From contig CAXYYJ010000023.1 of NCBI GenBank assembly GCA_964293475.1, positions 1 through 64,000 on the forward strand: a DNA stretch of 64,000 nt. The letters run 5' to 3'. Source of the DNA: UBA12170 sp964293475. Lineage in GTDB: Bacteria; Bacteroidota; Bacteroidia; Bacteroidales; UBA12170. The notes below the pieces were generated by a model. The model made no database searches. It saw nothing but the letters and a program-made list of their open reading frames with translations, and had not been told where the DNA came from. The position numbers and the translations under genes are program-made. This document shows, piece by piece, positions 8,105 to 16,270 of the stretch (positions are counted from its first letter, which is position 1; each line of letters begins with the position of its first letter).

Positions 8105-9610
8105 CTATAGTACAATGACCTTAAATTGTTGAGACAAATTTCCCTGAAGTATTTTTAAAATATACAAGCCTTTTTTCAATTTATCTGTTGATATATCAAC
8201 TTGATTTTCAAATCTTTCATTAAAAATTAATTGGCCTGAAAGCTGAAATATTTGGACTTGGCAACTCTGCTGGGTTTTTGTTTGGATATGGATGGGTTTT
8301 CCCTGAAGGGCATTGATCGGATAAACCTTAACCCAGCCATCATTTGGAAGTTCATGGGTATTAGAATTCAGGGTTCCAAAATAACCAATGGTTTGAGTGG
8401 GCAAAATAGCATCGCTCTCAATAGTAAGAACCGGATTTATGCCGCCCGATGCGATGTGAAATTCCCTGATTTCATCGTCCTGAAGATACTTCAGCGATTC
8501 AATGGCTCTAACTCCATTTACTGTTGGCCAGGCATCATAATATATTGGAGCATCGCCTTCGTTTATAATTTGAATTACTGACGAATCGGCTGATGCCCTG
8601 AAAGAAACAATTTTAAAGCGATAGCCTGTTGCCAGACTTGCTTCTTTTATTCTTTCCATGGTTTGATAGTCGGGTTGGTCGGCACCAATCATATAACTGA
8701 TATGAAATCGTTCACTGAAACTTTCAAACGACTCCCCATGAGCACCATTGGGCCAGTCGAGCACATGCTGCTGATCGTAGTTGGTATAGTAATTGAACTC
8801 ACCCCCTGCCGGAGCAATTTTATAGCGGATGCGATCGAAAAAATTCCAACAACTCTCGTTGTAACCCGAGTGTGAATCGCTCATAAAACTATCGTCGAAA
8901 AGCCCAAACCTGATATCGAGTAGCCTAGGCTGTTCATCAAACGGTGAATAAGTATCATCGGCAGCATCTATAGAAATGCTAAAGAACTTGTTCTGCCAAA
9001 CAGAATCGAGATGATGGAAAAAGGTGGTTTGGTATGCTTTATCGGGAAAAGTAACTCCCAGTTGAAAAGGGCCATCGTAAATATGATATTCTGCCCACAA
9101 TCCAAATCCCACTTGTACAAAAGCAAGCCGGGGATCGTTGTCGTAATGTCGTGCAAACTCTGTGTTAAACTCCAGAATAAACCTCTTCAACTCGTCATGT
9201 CTCCAATCGGGGAACCAGGTTTCCCGCCCTTCGGACAAACCCATGGTTTCGTGATAATCGGGCAGGGCTTTGATATAATCGGGCACCGAAGTCTGACGAC
9301 CCACATAGGTATCTCTAAAACGAAAAACCGCCTGATGATTGCGGGAAGCTATATCGTTCAACTTTTCTTCTACCACGTCCCAGTTATAAACACCATTATC
9401 GGTAACCACTTCGTTATAAAGCATATAGGAGAATTCCAGACTTATTGCATCGGTATTGGCATGGCTACCTTGCCAGAAAACTATGCCGGTCATGGGCTGC
9501 ACTTCTGTTATTTCCTGATTGATATCAATATCGATGAAATCGTCTTTTTGCTGGGCAATGGCAGTGCTACTGAGCAAAATAATTGAAATAATTAACGATG
9601 CAAATCTCAT
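8105..9610 (-). CDS. DUF4832 secreted protein with T9SS sorting domain
   Basis: A 501-residue exported protein. Residues 1-20 are a signal peptide (TAIAQ). Residues about 25-330 look like a TIM-barrel glycosidase-type fold with acidic/aromatic patches (VGFGLWAEYHIYDG, near 180). The DUF4832 beta domain follows (about 330-400). Residues about 426-501 are a type A T9SS C-terminal sorting domain (VYPINALQGK; LKKGLYILKI; final FKVIVL). The protein should therefore be exported by T9SS and either attached to the cell surface or released. The function of DUF4832 proteins is not established to my knowledge; a glycan-active role is inferred from context. It starts 11 bases after the EamA transporter gene. 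It is a shorter relative of the 1049-residue protein two genes upstream. Confidence 0.75.
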   Translation of the reverse strand: MRFASLIISIILLSSTAIAQQKDDFIDIDINQEITEVQPMTGIVFWQGSHANTDAISLEFSYMLYNEVVTDNGVYNWDVVEEKLNDIASRNHQAVFRFRDTYVGRQTSVPDYIKALPDYHETMGLSEGRETWFPDWRHDELKRFILEFNTEFARHYDNDPRLAFVQVGFGLWAEYHIYDGPFQLGVTFPDKAYQTTFFHHLDSVWQNKFFSISIDAADDTYSPFDEQPRLLDIRFGLFDDSFMSDSHSGYNESCWNFFDRIRYKIAPAGGEFNYYTNYDQQHVLDWPNGAHGESFESFSERFHISYMIGADQPDYQTMERIKEASLATGYRFKIVSFRASADSSVIQIINEGDAPIYYDAWPTVNGVRAIESLKYLQDDEIREFHIASGGINPVLTIESDAILPTQTIGYFGTLNSNTHELPNDGWVKVYPINALQGKPIHIQTKTQQSCQVQIFQLSGQLIFNERFENQVDISTDKLKKGLYILKILQGNLSQQFKVIVL

Positions 9611-9621
9611 ATTGGGCTTTT

Positions 9622-10491
9622 TTAATCTTCGAACGACAACAAAAACATGGAAAAAATTGCCAGCAACATGCCGGTAAGTATGAAATGATGGGGGAAACGA
9701 TGATAAATCAACAGCGAAATAACGACGGTAATTACGGGTGCCACAGCATTGGTAAGCGGACTCACAACCATAGCTTTCCCATGTCGGAAGGCATAGACAA
9801 TGGTCAATGCTCCAATGGAGTTGAGCAATTGAATTCCAAAGCTCAGGTATGGCCCGTTAAAATCAAAGTTGATTGCCTGATTCCAGTCGGTCATAAGGAG
9901 CGCAACGGGAGACAACAATAGACCCGTCAATGTCATGTAGAAGAAAATACTCTCTGCTTTCATAACGCCATTGGCCAATTTCATGAAATAGGCTTGCAAG
10001 CCCCAGGCCAAAAACACTATCAGCGCAAAAATCAACCAGCTATATCCACCCAGATTGCTCGTTCCGTCCTGATAAGATAGAAAAGGTATGGCAATTAGAG
10101 CCACCGCAATTCCAATCCAGCCAGTCCAACTGGCTTTTTCCCCTAAAAAGAAAACAGAAAGCAAAACAGTAATTACCGGCGACAATGAAATTATGGGGAA
10201 TATTAAATAGGCCGGCCCATTCACAATGGCTCCTGTGAGTAGCGCAAGCTGACCTCCTGCTCCGGTGAATCCAATAATTAATCCATACCAAACTGACTTT
10301 TTATCCCTGTCAAGCTTCCATCGCACAAGGTGTAATGCCACCAATGCTGGAACAATCATGGTTAAGGACCAAACCACATAAATCAATGTTCCCGGAAAGC
10401 CCGCCTTGGCAGGAATTTCGGAAAGGGCGCCCCAAACACCCCAAAACAGGGTAGTCACTAATGCGTAAATAAGCCACAGTTTTTTCATCAA
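9622..10491 (-). CDS. EamA/DMT-family permease, candidate sugar importer
   Basis: A 289-residue inner-membrane protein with about ten hydrophobic segments arranged as two EamA repeats (about 1-140 and 150-289), typical of the drug/metabolite transporter superfamily. It starts with a hydrophobic helix (WLIYALVTTLFWGVWG). Some members of this superfamily transport sugars (GRP/RhaT-type), others amino acids or nucleotide sugars. It lies inside the operon between the two DUF4832 genes (gaps 11 and 19 bases) and is the only inner-membrane transporter in the locus, so it is the best candidate to carry the released sugar into the cytoplasm. That substrate is inference. Confidence 0.8.
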   Translation of the reverse strand: MMKKLWLIYALVTTLFWGVWGALSEIPAKAGFPGTLIYVVWSLTMIVPALVALHLVRWKLDRDKKSVWYGLIIGFTGAGGQLALLTGAIVNGPAYLIFPIISLSPVITVLLSVFFLGEKASWTGWIGIAVALIAIPFLSYQDGTSNLGGYSWLIFALIVFLAWGLQAYFMKLANGVMKAESIFFYMTLTGLLLSPVALLMTDWNQAINFDFNGPYLSFGIQLLNSIGALTIVYAFRHGKAMVVSPLTNAVAPVITVVISLLIYHRFPHHFILTGMLLAIFSMFLLSFED

Positions 10492-10510
10492 TTCGTTAAA
10501 TATCTTTTGT

Positions 10511-13500
10511 TTAAATAATAATCAGCTTTCTGTTTATTGTTTTTTTCTCTCCCACCAACCTCAGAAAATACACCCCTTTGGTAAGGTCTGTCCCCTGAAT
10601 GGAAATAAATTGTTGCTTGTCTATTTCTCCGGTAAAAATATCCATAACTTCTTCGCCTTGATTGTTCATCAAACGGATGTCAACATTTTGTGGAGCAAGG
10701 CTATATAGCTCAATTTTGGCTGTTTCCTTGCAAGGATTCGGAAATATTTTCATATCGGTTTCATACTCATCAAGTTCACTGATGCCATTGGGCTGAAGCC
10801 AAAGTGTAGACGTAAAAGGAGACCGAATGATTCCCTCGTGCGAAAACATTCGGTAGTAATAAACCTGAGAGCTGTCCAATTCGTGGTCTAAGAAATAAAA
10901 TTCGTTTCCCCCAAAGGTTTTGTAGTCGGCAAAATGCAAACTATCGCCCACTGAACGCTGAAGTTTATAGCCATTGTTCGATGTGTTTAGTCGCCATTTT
11001 ATTCTGATACTCCCATAGGGATTGTCGATGGATGGCAACACCTGAAAATTTTCGGGCACCGCTAAGGTATTGTATTTCAACATATAGAATAATTCTCCCT
11101 GAACCACAGGCTGCCCATTTATATTCAAGTGAACTAAAAATTCGGTATCGCTCTCATCAAACAAATCGTTCCAGCTGAAGGATGCTTCCATAAAACGATT
11201 TCCCCTAACCGCATGAACCATCTTACGAAACAGCCAGTTGCCGTTGGTTTTCTCAAAGAGTGAATCGTTGGAAATTTTATATAGATCGGCCTTGGTGTTG
11301 CTCACAAAAAATTCATAGGAATTTATTTCCTCGGCAGAAATTGAAAAGAAAAAATTTGCGGAATTATTAAATGTTCTCAGAACATTTTTTGAGTTTTTAT
11401 TCTCAGCCATCAGTGGCTCCAACACCAGCCAGTCTGAAGAATCGCCATCCATCTCTATATCGGCATAACTGTCTCCAAGCCCTGTAATTTGAATTGTTTC
11501 AGTGGTAGTAAATGGAGTTCGGTTTTCGCCATCGGTATATCTTACCCGATAGTCTACTGAGTTTCCGGTTTCCAGATTTTCGTCGGTATAAGCCATTTGG
11601 TGGGCATGGAGTGTAGTAAAAACACTTTCCCAGCTTCCTCCATTCACCGATCGTTGCAGCTCAGCATTGATGCCGGCTGTGGGCGCTGCCAATGGCCAGT
11701 AAACAATGGCTTTTTCTGCCACATTCACAACATGGATAAATTGGGGAGCTACTGTTAATACCGAAAGTTGGCAATCGAGAAAAGAATGGTTTGATGGTGG
11801 CAAAAAATCCGCTGTAGCTATATCGTCAAAACCACTAATAATGGCAATACCGATACTTCCTGCCAGTGGAACCAGTTCCTGATTAACACGCGAAATACTA
11901 AGCTCGAGAAAGGAATTGGTTTTTGAATAATCTAAACCCCCCAACTCACTCCAATTCCAGTCATTTCCCGCGCCTTCGTATGAATATAGTATTCCGTTTT
12001 CTATTAATAAATCTGCACCACTGGCACTCCAATATGGGCTTTCATAGCCTGATGTGGTATCGAAATCGCTGTTGATAAAGAATTGCCAGTTTGGGTCAAT
12101 GTCAATTCCCAATAGGGCAAAATACAAGCTATCTGAAGTGTTCCATGTTTTGAGCGATGTCAAATTATTGCCCGTAACATAGGCCGGCTGAATTTGACTC
12201 CAGTCGCCCGGCTGCCCATCGATAATGATATGAATTCCGGTGGGAATCTCACCCTGGTTTCCAATAAAGAATTTATTTCCTTCATAATCAGGAACTTCAT
12301 TCTCCTGATTGATATTTATGCTCTGCAAAAGCGAATGGTAGGCTGTGGAACTCTCAAAAATCCCCTGATTGGCCAAACGAATGGAGTATTCGGGATTATT
12401 TTGTAATGTATGTGCCGGATCGGGCAATGAAATAAAGGTTTCATAGCTGGAATTTTGAATATTGACGGGTAGTCCGGCTTCAAGTTCTAGTGAAATGGTA
12501 TCATTCAGAGGCCAAAGACGTGGGTCGGTATCAATTAAAACCGTGTATTCTTCACCATTTTCGCTGTTCCTAAGGATAATTTTTACATCTCTGGTATTCA
12601 TTACATTGGCAAATCCGTCATTAAAAAGTTTCAATTGAACATTTATGGTGCCACCGGGCTTGCTTTCATTGGTTAGTCTTGCGCTAATGAGGCGGTAGCG
12701 ATAGCCAAGCCTCTTATGAATTTCTTCGTAACATCCGCCGTCTATCCACTGTCCAAAAACGCTGGAATGATAATCGCGATTGAGATAGGTCCAGTGAAAG
12801 CGCTCCATTTCCGCTAGTGCATTTTCACATTCTGATAATGAATTATCGTTGCATGTTTCTCCGCCAACCATGGTAAATTTGCTGTCGTCGGCCAGATAGT
12901 CTTTCTCCAGATAAATATCCTGATAAGTGCCATAATCGGTGGTACTGGCTAAAAAACAGTCGTTATGATGGGCAATTCGGGCCCATGGGGTATTCTCAAA
13001 GGCTTGTGTTTCGGGAACTGGAGTAAAATCATCCAAAGGAACCATTTCTTTTTTGAAAATAGGCGTTCTCACCTGAACCATTCGGTCGGGGGTGGCATTG
13101 AGCAACGCATGAACAATTTGCCTTCTCCATTCCATTTGTTCATCGGTGATATGACCGGGTGTGGTGGAGTAATAATCAGTATAATACCATTCACCCCAGG
13201 TTCCAATAAAACCAGCCTGAATGGCCAAAATAACATCTGCGTTATTTTGCAAAATGGGTGTTACCTGTGCTATGTGGTTGAGCACTATTTGAATGGGCGC
13301 ATCGCCATAGGGCGGGGTGTCTTTTTCGGTGTATGTGAAACGAATCACAGACTTTACTCCGCCCAGTCTCATTTTTGCGAAATCGTCATTCATTTTCACC
13401 AAATACCAGGGAGGAATAAATGTGTTTTTAAAATCATCGATGGCAAAATTGTGGTATGCTAGGGAAATATCCTCATTGTGTAGCATATTTTGAAGGTCAT

Positions 13501-13660
13501 CAAATTCAAGTGATGGATTGGCATGATAAAACCCCCGCTCAGGATTCTCGAAAATACTATCGCTAGCCTGATAGAATATTTGGGTTTGAGAAAAAATGCT
13601 TTGATGAAAAAGCATGCTCAAACATAGCATTGCCATTGATTTGATGATCGATTTTTTCAT
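10511..13660 (-). CDS. multidomain DUF4874/DUF4832 T9SS surface protein
   Basis: A 1049-residue exported protein. The signal peptide ends near residue 25 (IFSQ). Residues about 28-200 match DUF4874 (ENPERGFYHA, a TIM-barrel beginning; IGTWGEWYY at about 152-160). Residues about 215-450 match DUF4832. Two copies of an 'acidic-Asp-Trp' beta module follow (opening IDGQPGDW at about 479, and EMDGDSSDW at about 736), each followed by a fibronectin III-like domain (about 636-725 and 867-957). A type A T9SS sorting domain occupies 968-1049 (IFPNPCKETAKIEL; LTKGVYFLRL). This architecture suggests a large cell-surface glycan-binding or glycan-cleaving enzyme; no activity is established for the DUFs. 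It is preceded by a 122-base gap with a hairpin and a promoter-like box. Confidence 0.78.
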   Translation of the reverse strand: MKKSIIKSMAMLCLSMLFHQSIFSQTQIFYQASDSIFENPERGFYHANPSLEFDDLQNMLHNEDISLAYHNFAIDDFKNTFIPPWYLVKMNDDFAKMRLGGVKSVIRFTYTEKDTPPYGDAPIQIVLNHIAQVTPILQNNADVILAIQAGFIGTWGEWYYTDYYSTTPGHITDEQMEWRRQIVHALLNATPDRMVQVRTPIFKKEMVPLDDFTPVPETQAFENTPWARIAHHNDCFLASTTDYGTYQDIYLEKDYLADDSKFTMVGGETCNDNSLSECENALAEMERFHWTYLNRDYHSSVFGQWIDGGCYEEIHKRLGYRYRLISARLTNESKPGGTINVQLKLFNDGFANVMNTRDVKIILRNSENGEEYTVLIDTDPRLWPLNDTISLELEAGLPVNIQNSSYETFISLPDPAHTLQNNPEYSIRLANQGIFESSTAYHSLLQSININQENEVPDYEGNKFFIGNQGEIPTGIHIIIDGQPGDWSQIQPAYVTGNNLTSLKTWNTSDSLYFALLGIDIDPNWQFFINSDFDTTSGYESPYWSASGADLLIENGILYSYEGAGNDWNWSELGGLDYSKTNSFLELSISRVNQELVPLAGSIGIAIISGFDDIATADFLPPSNHSFLDCQLSVLTVAPQFIHVVNVAEKAIVYWPLAAPTAGINAELQRSVNGGSWESVFTTLHAHQMAYTDENLETGNSVDYRVRYTDGENRTPFTTTETIQITGLGDSYADIEMDGDSSDWLVLEPLMAENKNSKNVLRTFNNSANFFFSISAEEINSYEFFVSNTKADLYKISNDSLFEKTNGNWLFRKMVHAVRGNRFMEASFSWNDLFDESDTEFLVHLNINGQPVVQGELFYMLKYNTLAVPENFQVLPSIDNPYGSIRIKWRLNTSNNGYKLQRSVGDSLHFADYKTFGGNEFYFLDHELDSSQVYYYRMFSHEGIIRSPFTSTLWLQPNGISELDEYETDMKIFPNPCKETAKIELYSLAPQNVDIRLMNNQGEEVMDIFTGEIDKQQFISIQGTDLTKGVYFLRLVGEKKTINRKLIII

Positions 13661-13699
13661 GTTGTTCCGGATTAGTCTGGTTTGCCAATTTATAAAGAA

Positions 13700-13730
13700 G
13701 TAAGAGCAACGGGTTGCCCCGTGCTCCTAC
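13700..13730 (-). other. intra-operon hairpin
   Basis: GTAAGAGCA...CGGG (13700-13713) pairs imperfectly with CCCGTGCTCCTAC (13718-13730) around a short loop. There is no T-run, so it is more likely an mRNA-stabilising or processing hairpin than a terminator. It lies between the PKD lipoprotein gene and the DUF4874 gene. Confidence 0.45.
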
Positions 13731-13753
13731 TCTACCAATTTGTTACAATTTAT

Positions 13754-13761
13754 CAAATTTA
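13754..13761 (-). promoter_or_regulatory. possible internal promoter box
   Basis: Minus-strand TAAATTTG fits TAnnTTTG and lies about 93 bases before the 1049-residue gene. No convincing -33 is seen. It might give separate expression of the distal four genes. Confidence 0.35.
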
Positions 13762-13782
13762 ACTCTATGAAAAGTCATTTTA

Positions 13783-14691
13783 CTATCTCATATCAATGAG
13801 GAATTCGTCGGTTTCCGGACCAGCTTCAACCATTTTATCGGGTGCATAGCCAACTTCCAACCAATCGGTATTACTCATGTAAATACCTAATTTAACCATG
13901 TCGCTGTTCAAACCGGGAATTAAACTTCTGGAATAGCCCATTTCAAATTTAACAATGCCTCCAGATTCGCTAACAGAACCTATTTTAAAGAAACCTTCGG
14001 GTAATTCTTTAAATTCCCAGGTCCAATCGTCGCCACCGGGTCCGGTATATTGATAACATTCTAACCAGATTTCGGCATTTGTTACCTGACCTTGCAACAA
14101 GAATTCATTACCAGCCAAAGGCCAAAGAAATGTTTTAAAACCAGTAGCTTGTAGTGCATCGGTATCTAAAAACATGGTGAAAATATCGTTAATGGTTCCT
14201 TCCATTTCTACATAAGAATAAACGTAATCGGCGTCATAATCGAATTTTGTTGCCAAAATAGTTCCGGCATTATCGCCACAATTAACTACCAATTCGGGTT
14301 CTGTTACCACATTCCAGTCGGCAAAACTGCCATCGGTGAGGTTGATGCGGGTTTTTTTGTCAACAAGAACTTTGGTTGAAACAGGATGTGTTCCACCTTG
14401 CGAGTCTTTAACTGTAAGAGATACAGTGTATTCGCCTTTAAATTCGTAGGTATGAACTGGATTTTTTTCGGTGGATGTGTTGTTGTCACCAAAATTCCAT
14501 TCGTAGGTAACAGTTCCGCTCACGGTGCTTTCGTTGGTGAAGGTTACTGTTTTTCCATCGGTAACAAAGCTGAACAATGCTTCACCAGTAATGGTTACCG
14601 GATCTTCTGTTTTATCCTTTTTACAAGCATTAAATACCATGGCAAGGCCTAAAACCAACATGGCGATAAAAAATAAATTACTCTTTTTCAT
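13783..14691 (-). CDS. PKD-domain surface lipoprotein of the SusCD locus
   Basis: A 302-residue lipoprotein. The signal peptide ends in the lipobox FNAC (Cys23) followed by KKDK. Residues about 35-112 are a PKD domain (YEWNFGDNNTST; GEYTVSLTVKD). Residues 118-302 form a beta-rich module opening with TDGSFADW. It resembles the two modules in the neighbouring 1049-residue protein, including a shared DTD and an aromatic DW-W pattern. Its position directly after susD (43-base gap) is typical of SusE/SusF-type surface glycan-binding proteins, so a ligand-binding role on the outer face of the outer membrane is likely. The ligand is unknown. Confidence 0.78.
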   Translation of the reverse strand: MKKSNLFFIAMLVLGLAMVFNACKKDKTEDPVTITGEALFSFVTDGKTVTFTNESTVSGTVTYEWNFGDNNTSTEKNPVHTYEFKGEYTVSLTVKDSQGGTHPVSTKVLVDKKTRINLTDGSFADWNVVTEPELVVNCGDNAGTILATKFDYDADYVYSYVEMEGTINDIFTMFLDTDALQATGFKTFLWPLAGNEFLLQGQVTNAEIWLECYQYTGPGGDDWTWEFKELPEGFFKIGSVSESGGIVKFEMGYSRSLIPGLNSDMVKLGIYMSNTDWLEVGYAPDKMVEAGPETDEFLIDMR

Positions 14692-14734
14692 AATGTTTTA
14701 GTTTAAAGTTATTTAAAAATTGATTTGAAAATTT

Positions 14735-16258
14735 CTAATTCTGAACGCACAATCCATTGGCAAGAATTTCGTCGACAGGAATAAAATACACAATTCTGCT
14801 ATCGTTGAAGGGTATTACCAGATTTTCATAGCCGGTGGGTGTGGTTGACAAATTCACATCGGCTGGTGTGAGTCCAATAATATGATACCCCCAATAATTT
14901 CGAGTTATATTTCGTTGATTTCTAAGCAAATCAGAAACTCTGAAACCCTCGAAAGCCAATTCACGACTGCGCTCGTCGAGCACCACATCTATCAAAGCTT
15001 TTCCGCTGGGCACGGCTGTAGTTAAATCGTTTTCCAACCCCCTGTTTTTTCTTATTTCGTTTATCATGGCAAAGGCATTGTTTTGGTCGCCTTTGGCAGC
15101 ATGGGCTTCGGCTTTGTTCAAATACATTTCGGCCAGGCGAAACAAAATGGGCGAGCTCAGGTTGGGGTCACCATCCTGAAAAGAAAACTTTGTGATATAG
15201 AAAACTTCTATCCCATTTTTTGTTCTCACTTCTCCGTTGTCGTTGAAGGACGTATCGACATAGCTGAGTCTAACATCGTTCCTGTTACCTGCCAACAACT
15301 GCCTGTAGGGCAAACTGGCAAACTCTTCGCCCCAACCCGAATTTCCATCGGAGTAAATCATGGAGGCAATACTTCCAAATTTTCCTCTATTGTCTTCGGG
15401 GGTAAAAGCTACAGCCCAAATGGTTTCGTTGTGGGTGAGAGAGCTGGCAAACAAGCCTGGATAGCTTTGAGCTGTTTCGAGTGAAAAGCGTCCTGAGTTT
15501 ATCACTTTGTCGGCAAATTCAATGGCTTTGTCGTAATTGCCCATGGAAAGATAAACACGGCTCAACAATGCCTGAGCAGCTTCTTTCGATACATAATGCT
15601 TACCGCGGGGCGTGTTCATCAGGGTTTCCGCTTTCAACAGGTCGGCAATTATAAAATCATAGGTTTCCTGAACAGTAGCTCTGGCCTTAACTGCCACGTC
15701 GGAGGTTGAATTGCGGATAATGACCCCGGGATTTGTTGCGGGATTGCCCAGCATATAAGGAATGGAGTAGAATTTTAACAGATTGAAATGAACAAAAGCC
15801 CGCAAGAAATAATTCTCTCCGAGCAATTGCTCTTGCACCGATGTTCCAGCTCCTTGTTTTTCAATGATTTCAATAACGGTATTGGTTCCATTGGCTATTT
15901 TGTAAGATGCATACCAAAAGAAACGGCTGTTCGACTGGTCGGGCGAATGGGTAAAGGTAAAGCTGTAATAGAGCGGGTCTTCGGTTTTTTGTCCACATAC
16001 AATCTCATCGCCGGCAAAATCCGACATTTGAAAATACTGACGCAGATACATATTGTTGTCGTCCACAAAACCATTGAACTCTACCTGATTTTTTAATAAG
16101 GCATAATTCCCATTGGTAACATTAACTATACCATCGGAAGTGTTTCCTATGCTCTCGGTCGATATTTGATTGGTGGGCGCTACATCCATTTTGCCACAGG
16201 CTGTTATAAAAAACATGACTGCTGCTGATATCCAAATATATTTTATGATAGTCTTCAT
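14735..16258 (-). CDS. susD: SusD/RagB-family glycan-binding lipoprotein
   Basis: A 507-residue outer-surface lipoprotein. The signal peptide ends with ITAC (Cys21). The N-terminal SusD-like helical/TPR domain spans about 45-220 and contains GENYFLRAFVHFNLLK. The C-terminal SusD/RagB domain spans about 260-507 (RLAEMYLNKAEA; LAFEGFRVSDLLRN). SusD proteins form a lid over the SusC transporter and bind the glycan. It lies 12 bases after susC. The length is normal for the family. The substrate cannot be read from sequence; context suggests a galactosamine/galactose-containing glycan. Confidence 0.93.
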   Translation of the reverse strand: MKTIIKYIWISAAVMFFITACGKMDVAPTNQISTESIGNTSDGIVNVTNGNYALLKNQVEFNGFVDDNNMYLRQYFQMSDFAGDEIVCGQKTEDPLYYSFTFTHSPDQSNSRFFWYASYKIANGTNTVIEIIEKQGAGTSVQEQLLGENYFLRAFVHFNLLKFYSIPYMLGNPATNPGVIIRNSTSDVAVKARATVQETYDFIIADLLKAETLMNTPRGKHYVSKEAAQALLSRVYLSMGNYDKAIEFADKVINSGRFSLETAQSYPGLFASSLTHNETIWAVAFTPEDNRGKFGSIASMIYSDGNSGWGEEFASLPYRQLLAGNRNDVRLSYVDTSFNDNGEVRTKNGIEVFYITKFSFQDGDPNLSSPILFRLAEMYLNKAEAHAAKGDQNNAFAMINEIRKNRGLENDLTTAVPSGKALIDVVLDERSRELAFEGFRVSDLLRNQRNITRNYWGYHIIGLTPADVNLSTTPTGYENLVIPFNDSRIVYFIPVDEILANGLCVQN

Positions 16259-16270
16259 AGCTGCTGATTA

